7,583 nt of DNA from JBQCHF01 sp051953655 (GTDB taxonomy: Bacteria; Actinomycetota; Actinomycetes; Motilibacterales; Motilibacteraceae), in the NCBI GenBank assembly GCA_051953655.1, contig JBQCIO010000195.1, positions 1-7,583 of the forward strand, given 5' to 3'. Position 1 is the first letter of the stretch. The number at the start of each line of letters is the position of its first letter. The translations under genes and the position numbers were made by a program. This document shows positions 5,785 to 7,583 of this stretch, in pieces. The notes under the pieces are model-generated. The model was not told the DNA's origin and ran no database searches. It saw only the letters and a list, made by a program, of their open reading frames with translations.

Positions 5785-6482
5785 CCGCCTACCAGCTCGC
5801 GGTCCTCGGCGGCTACCAGGGGAGCCTCACCACCTGGCTGGCCTCCCTGCAGGGCTCCGCCGGCGGCGACGGGCTCAGCGCCTTCGAGATCGCCCGGCAG
5901 GAGGGCTTCACCGGCACCGTGCAGCAGTGGCTCGCCTCCCTGATCGGGCCGCAGGGAGCCGGCGGCACGGACGGTGCCGACGGCGTGGACGGGCTGTCGG
6001 CCTACCAGCTGGCGCTGTCCACCGGCTACCCCGGGACCCTCCAGCAGTGGCTCGCCTCGCTGATCGGCACCGACGGCACCGACGGCACGAACGGGACCGA
6101 CGGCACCGACGGGGCCTCCGCTTACCAGCTCGCGCTCTCGGCCGGCTACCCCGGCACGCAGCAGGACTGGCTCGCCTCGCTGCGCGGGACCGACGGCACG
6201 GACGGCACCGACGGTATGGACGGAGCGAACGGCGCGAAGGGCGCCGACGGCCTCTCCGCCTACGAGCTCGCCCAGGGCAACGGGTTCACCGGCACCGAGG
6301 CTGCGTGGCTCGCCTCGCTGCGCGGCGCCGACGGAACGAACGGCGTCGACGGCACCAACGGCGTCGATGGGAGGAACGGCGTCGACGGGGCGAACGGCAG
6401 CGACGGCCTCTCCGCCTACGCGGTCGCCAAGGCCGACGGCTTCACCGGCACCGAGGCCGAGTGGCTCGCCTCGCTGCAGGGC
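5362..6482 (+). repeat. Nine SAYxLA/WLxSLxG modules with Gly-X-Y spacers
   Basis: Once the frameshift is corrected, nine copies of a 24-residue module can be read from 5362 to 6482. The pattern is S/T-A-Y/F, a Leu-Ala or similar pair, G-F/Y-x-G-T/S, then a near-invariant W-L-x-S-L-x-G. Spacers of 6 to 36 residues consist of Gly-X-Y triplets, in later copies mostly GTD, GAD, GVD and GTN. Module 4 begins right after the 17-bp duplication. A final GAKGDKGDKGDPG stretch follows module 9. Modules of this kind are known to alternate with collagen triplets in bacterial and phage fibre proteins. Confidence 0.85.
5743..5776 (+). repeat. Exact 17-bp tandem duplication causing a frameshift
   Basis: GGCGTCGATGGAGCACC occurs at 5743-5759 and again, base for base, at 5760-5776. 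The period extends one base to the left and two to the right. Seventeen is not a multiple of three, so the second copy moves the frame and a TGA follows at 5782-5784. With one copy removed the protein reads GSDGVDGAPGLTAYQLAV, a normal Gly-X-Y spacer running into module 4. Confidence 0.95.
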
Positions 6483-6881
6483 GCCAAGGGGGACAAGGGC
6501 GACAAGGGAGATCCCGGCGCCGCCGGCCCCGCCGGCACCAGCCGGGGCTACCTCGCGGTGCAGGCCGGCTCCCTCAGCCTCACCCTCGGCGGGTCCTCGG
6601 TCGCCTCGCTCTCGGTCCCGGCCGGCACCTACCTCGTGCAGGGCGCCCCCGGCCTCCTGTCCGGCCTCACCGGCAGCGCCACCTGCACGCTGCTGTCGGG
6701 CGCGATCACGCTGCGCTCGGCGGGAGGCCTGCTCTCGGGCAGCGCCGGGCCGCTGGTGGCCGCGGTCACCGTGTCGGCGACCACCACGCTGGACCTGCGG
6801 TGCGCCACCTCGGTCCTGGGCGGCACGCTCAGCGGCGGCACCCTCAGCGCGATCGCCGTCGACACGCTGACCGTGAGCTGA
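5777..6881 (+). pseudogene. Collagen-like repeat protein, C-terminal part out of frame
   Basis: This is the second half of the gene that starts at 4909, now in another frame because of the 17-bp duplication. It encodes modules 4-9 with their Gly-X-Y spacers, then a 114-residue C-terminal domain (6537-6878). That domain is rich in Leu, Ser, Gly, Ala and Thr, with strand-like alternation and two cysteines (in ATCTLL and DLRCAT) that could pair outside the cell. Small globular ends of this kind often nucleate the triple helix of bacterial collagens, but I do not recognise this one. Internal GTGs in frame (5919, 5985) have no ribosome-binding site and would give no signal peptide, so separate expression is unlikely. 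Codon use and repeat quality show no decay, so the break looks recent or reversible. Confidence 0.8.
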
Positions 6882-6890
6882 CGGGCCGGC

Positions 6891-6930
6891 CGGGCTGACC
6901 TGCGCTGACCTGGGCTGACCTGGGCTGACC
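6891..6930. repeat. Four tandem 10-bp repeats containing GCTGACC
   Basis: The decamers cgggctgacc, tgcgctgacc, tgggctgacc and tgggctgacc follow one another exactly, and a degenerate fifth (gaggccgacg) ends at 6940. GCTGACC therefore recurs every 10 bp at 6894, 6904, 6914 and 6924, on one face of the helix. The array lies between the end of the collagen-like gene and the promoter of the acetyltransferase gene. Confidence 0.9.
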
Positions 6931-6951
6931 GAGGCCGACGGTGAAAAGACC

Positions 6952-6982
6952 TTGAGCCGACCGCAAGACCTCCCCCTACGGT
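6952..6982 (+). promoter_or_regulatory. Promoter of the GNAT gene, leaderless type
   Basis: TACGGT (6977-6982) fits the TANNNT -10 pattern and stands six bases before the GTG at 6989. TTGAGC (6952-6957) is a four-of-six match to TTGACA, with a slightly long 19-base spacer. There is no Shine-Dalgarno sequence before the GTG, so the transcript is probably leaderless. The heptamer AAGACCT occurs at 6946-6952 and 6965-6971, flanking the -35 element. Confidence 0.6.
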
Positions 6983-6988
6983 GGCCCG

Positions 6989-7567
6989 GTGACCTCCGAC
7001 GTCGTGGTGCTCCGGACCGACCGCCTGCTCGTGCGCGACTGGCGCGCGGACGAGGCCGAACGCCACTTCGACCTGTACCGCCGGCCGGAGGTCGTCCGTT
7101 TCCTCGGCTCGACGCCGACACCGATGCCCTCGGCGGAGCGGGCGGCGGCCCGGATCGAACGGGTGCGGGAGTTCAACGCCCAGGCCCCGACGGCCTGCGG
7201 CTGGTGGGCGGTCGAGGTGGCGGCGACCGGGGTCGTCGCCGGCACCATCGCCGTGCTGCCGATCGAGGACGGGTCCGCCGACGGCCTCCCGGGACCGGAC
7301 GACGACCCGGCCCTCGAGGTCGCCTGGCACCTGCACCCGGACAGCCAGGGCCAGGGCTACGCCGTCGAGGCCGCCCGCGGCGTGCTCGACCGAGCGCACG
7401 GGCTGGGCGTCCGGGAGGTGCTCGCCCTGGTGGATCCGGCCAACGCCCCGTCCCTGGCGGTCGCCCGGCGGCTGGGTCTGGCCCCGCTCGGGGTGTCCGA
7501 GCGCTACTACGGCAAGCCGCTCGAGGTGTTCGTCTCGCGCGCCGAGCCGACCGGGGGACGAGGGTGA
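6989..7567 (+). CDS. GNAT-family N-acetyltransferase (RimJ/RimL-like)
   Basis: This 192-residue protein matches the GNAT fold that moves an acetyl group from acetyl-CoA to an amine, here of the RimJ/RimL-like branch that begins with LRTDRLLVRDWRADEAE (residues 8-24). The acetyl-CoA pyrophosphate loop is QGQGYA (120-125), after strand EVAWHLHP (110-117) and leading into helix VEAARGVLDRAHGLG. NAPSLAVARRLGL (152-164) is the typical helix with a conserved Asn and the RLGL turn near the CoA. An acidic, Gly/Pro-rich insertion lies at about 91-108. The substrate is unknown: a protein N-terminus, an antibiotic or a metabolite are all possible. The GTG start is fixed by the TACGGT box. The stop overlaps a further GTG by four bases, so a second gene of the same operon probably follows. 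Confidence 0.9.
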   Translation: MTSDVVVLRTDRLLVRDWRADEAERHFDLYRRPEVVRFLGSTPTPMPSAERAAARIERVREFNAQAPTACGWWAVEVAATGVVAGTIAVLPIEDGSADGLPGPDDDPALEVAWHLHPDSQGQGYAVEAARGVLDRAHGLGVREVLALVDPANAPSLAVARRLGLAPLGVSERYYGKPLEVFVSRAEPTGGRG

Positions 7568-7583
7568 GCGACCTGCAGGTGCG
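7564..7583 (+). CDS. Start of a further gene, cut by the window edge
   Basis: GTG at 7564 overlaps the acetyltransferase stop in a GTGA arrangement and is preceded by GGGGGACGAGG at ribosome-binding distance. It reads M-S-D-L-Q-V before the window ends. The overlap and ribosome-binding site suggest a translationally coupled gene, but six codons reveal no function. Confidence 0.45.

Noticed and set aside
5362..6482. Regular repeats that could suggest a CRISPR array
   Set aside because: The repeats keep codon frame, diverge at third positions, vary in spacing and encode a protein module, unlike identical CRISPR repeats with unique spacers.
5777..6881. Independent gene for the second half of the collagen-like protein
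   Set aside because: There is no start with a ribosome-binding site or -10 box, no signal peptide, and the first in-frame GTGs cut into a module. The 17-bp duplication explains the break fully.
5661..7121. 486-residue minus-strand frame opposite the collagen-like gene
   Set aside because: Its apparent repeats are the complement of the Gly-X-Y and module repeats. It has no signal peptide, motif or promoter of its own.

Overview
This is a very GC-rich actinobacterial chromosomal segment. The strongest taxonomic marker is mshA, the first committed gene of mycothiol synthesis, a thiol made essentially only by Actinobacteria. It sits next to a YbjN-family gene, an order also found in mycobacteria. 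GC content, GTG starts and apparent leaderless promoters fit this. A member of the Geodermatophilaceae or a close relative is my inference only.

Layout. Positions 1-132 hold no gene, but carry a run of 13 C and GC-rich hairpins just beyond the end of a minus-strand operon. That operon (133-1577, minus) encodes an ECF-type sigma factor whose stop overlaps the start of a single-pass membrane protein, a likely anti-sigma or sensor partner. Next on the minus strand come a YbjN-family protein (1739-2302) and mshA (2401-3708). A divergent intergenic region (3709-3932) follows. It contains an exact match to the SigR-type promoter (GGGAAT-N18-GTT) facing mshA, with a 17-bp dyad filling its spacer, and a leaderless-type promoter facing a class I methyltransferase (3933-4841, plus). 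Then comes a large exported collagen-like repeat gene (4909-6881, plus) and a GNAT acetyltransferase (6989-7567, plus). The last 20 bases probably begin another gene.

The most striking point is that the collagen-like gene is split by an exact 17-bp tandem duplication (5743-5776). Removing one copy restores one continuous 651-residue frame. The protein has a signal sequence, a Pro/Ser-rich linker, nine copies of a 24-residue SAYxLA/WLxSLxG module alternating with Gly-X-Y triplets, and a small C-terminal domain with a cysteine pair. The site may be a recent inactivation, a reversible on/off switch, or an assembly artefact.

How the genes work together: mshA ties the region to thiol redox homeostasis, and the SigR-like promoter would place it under thiol-oxidative-stress control. 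The sigma/membrane-protein pair looks like an independent envelope signalling unit. Three genes (YbjN, methyltransferase, GNAT) have a TANNNT hexamer 6-8 bases before a GTG codon, which suggests leaderless transcription and fixes their starts. No RNA gene, CRISPR array, transposase or phage gene was seen.
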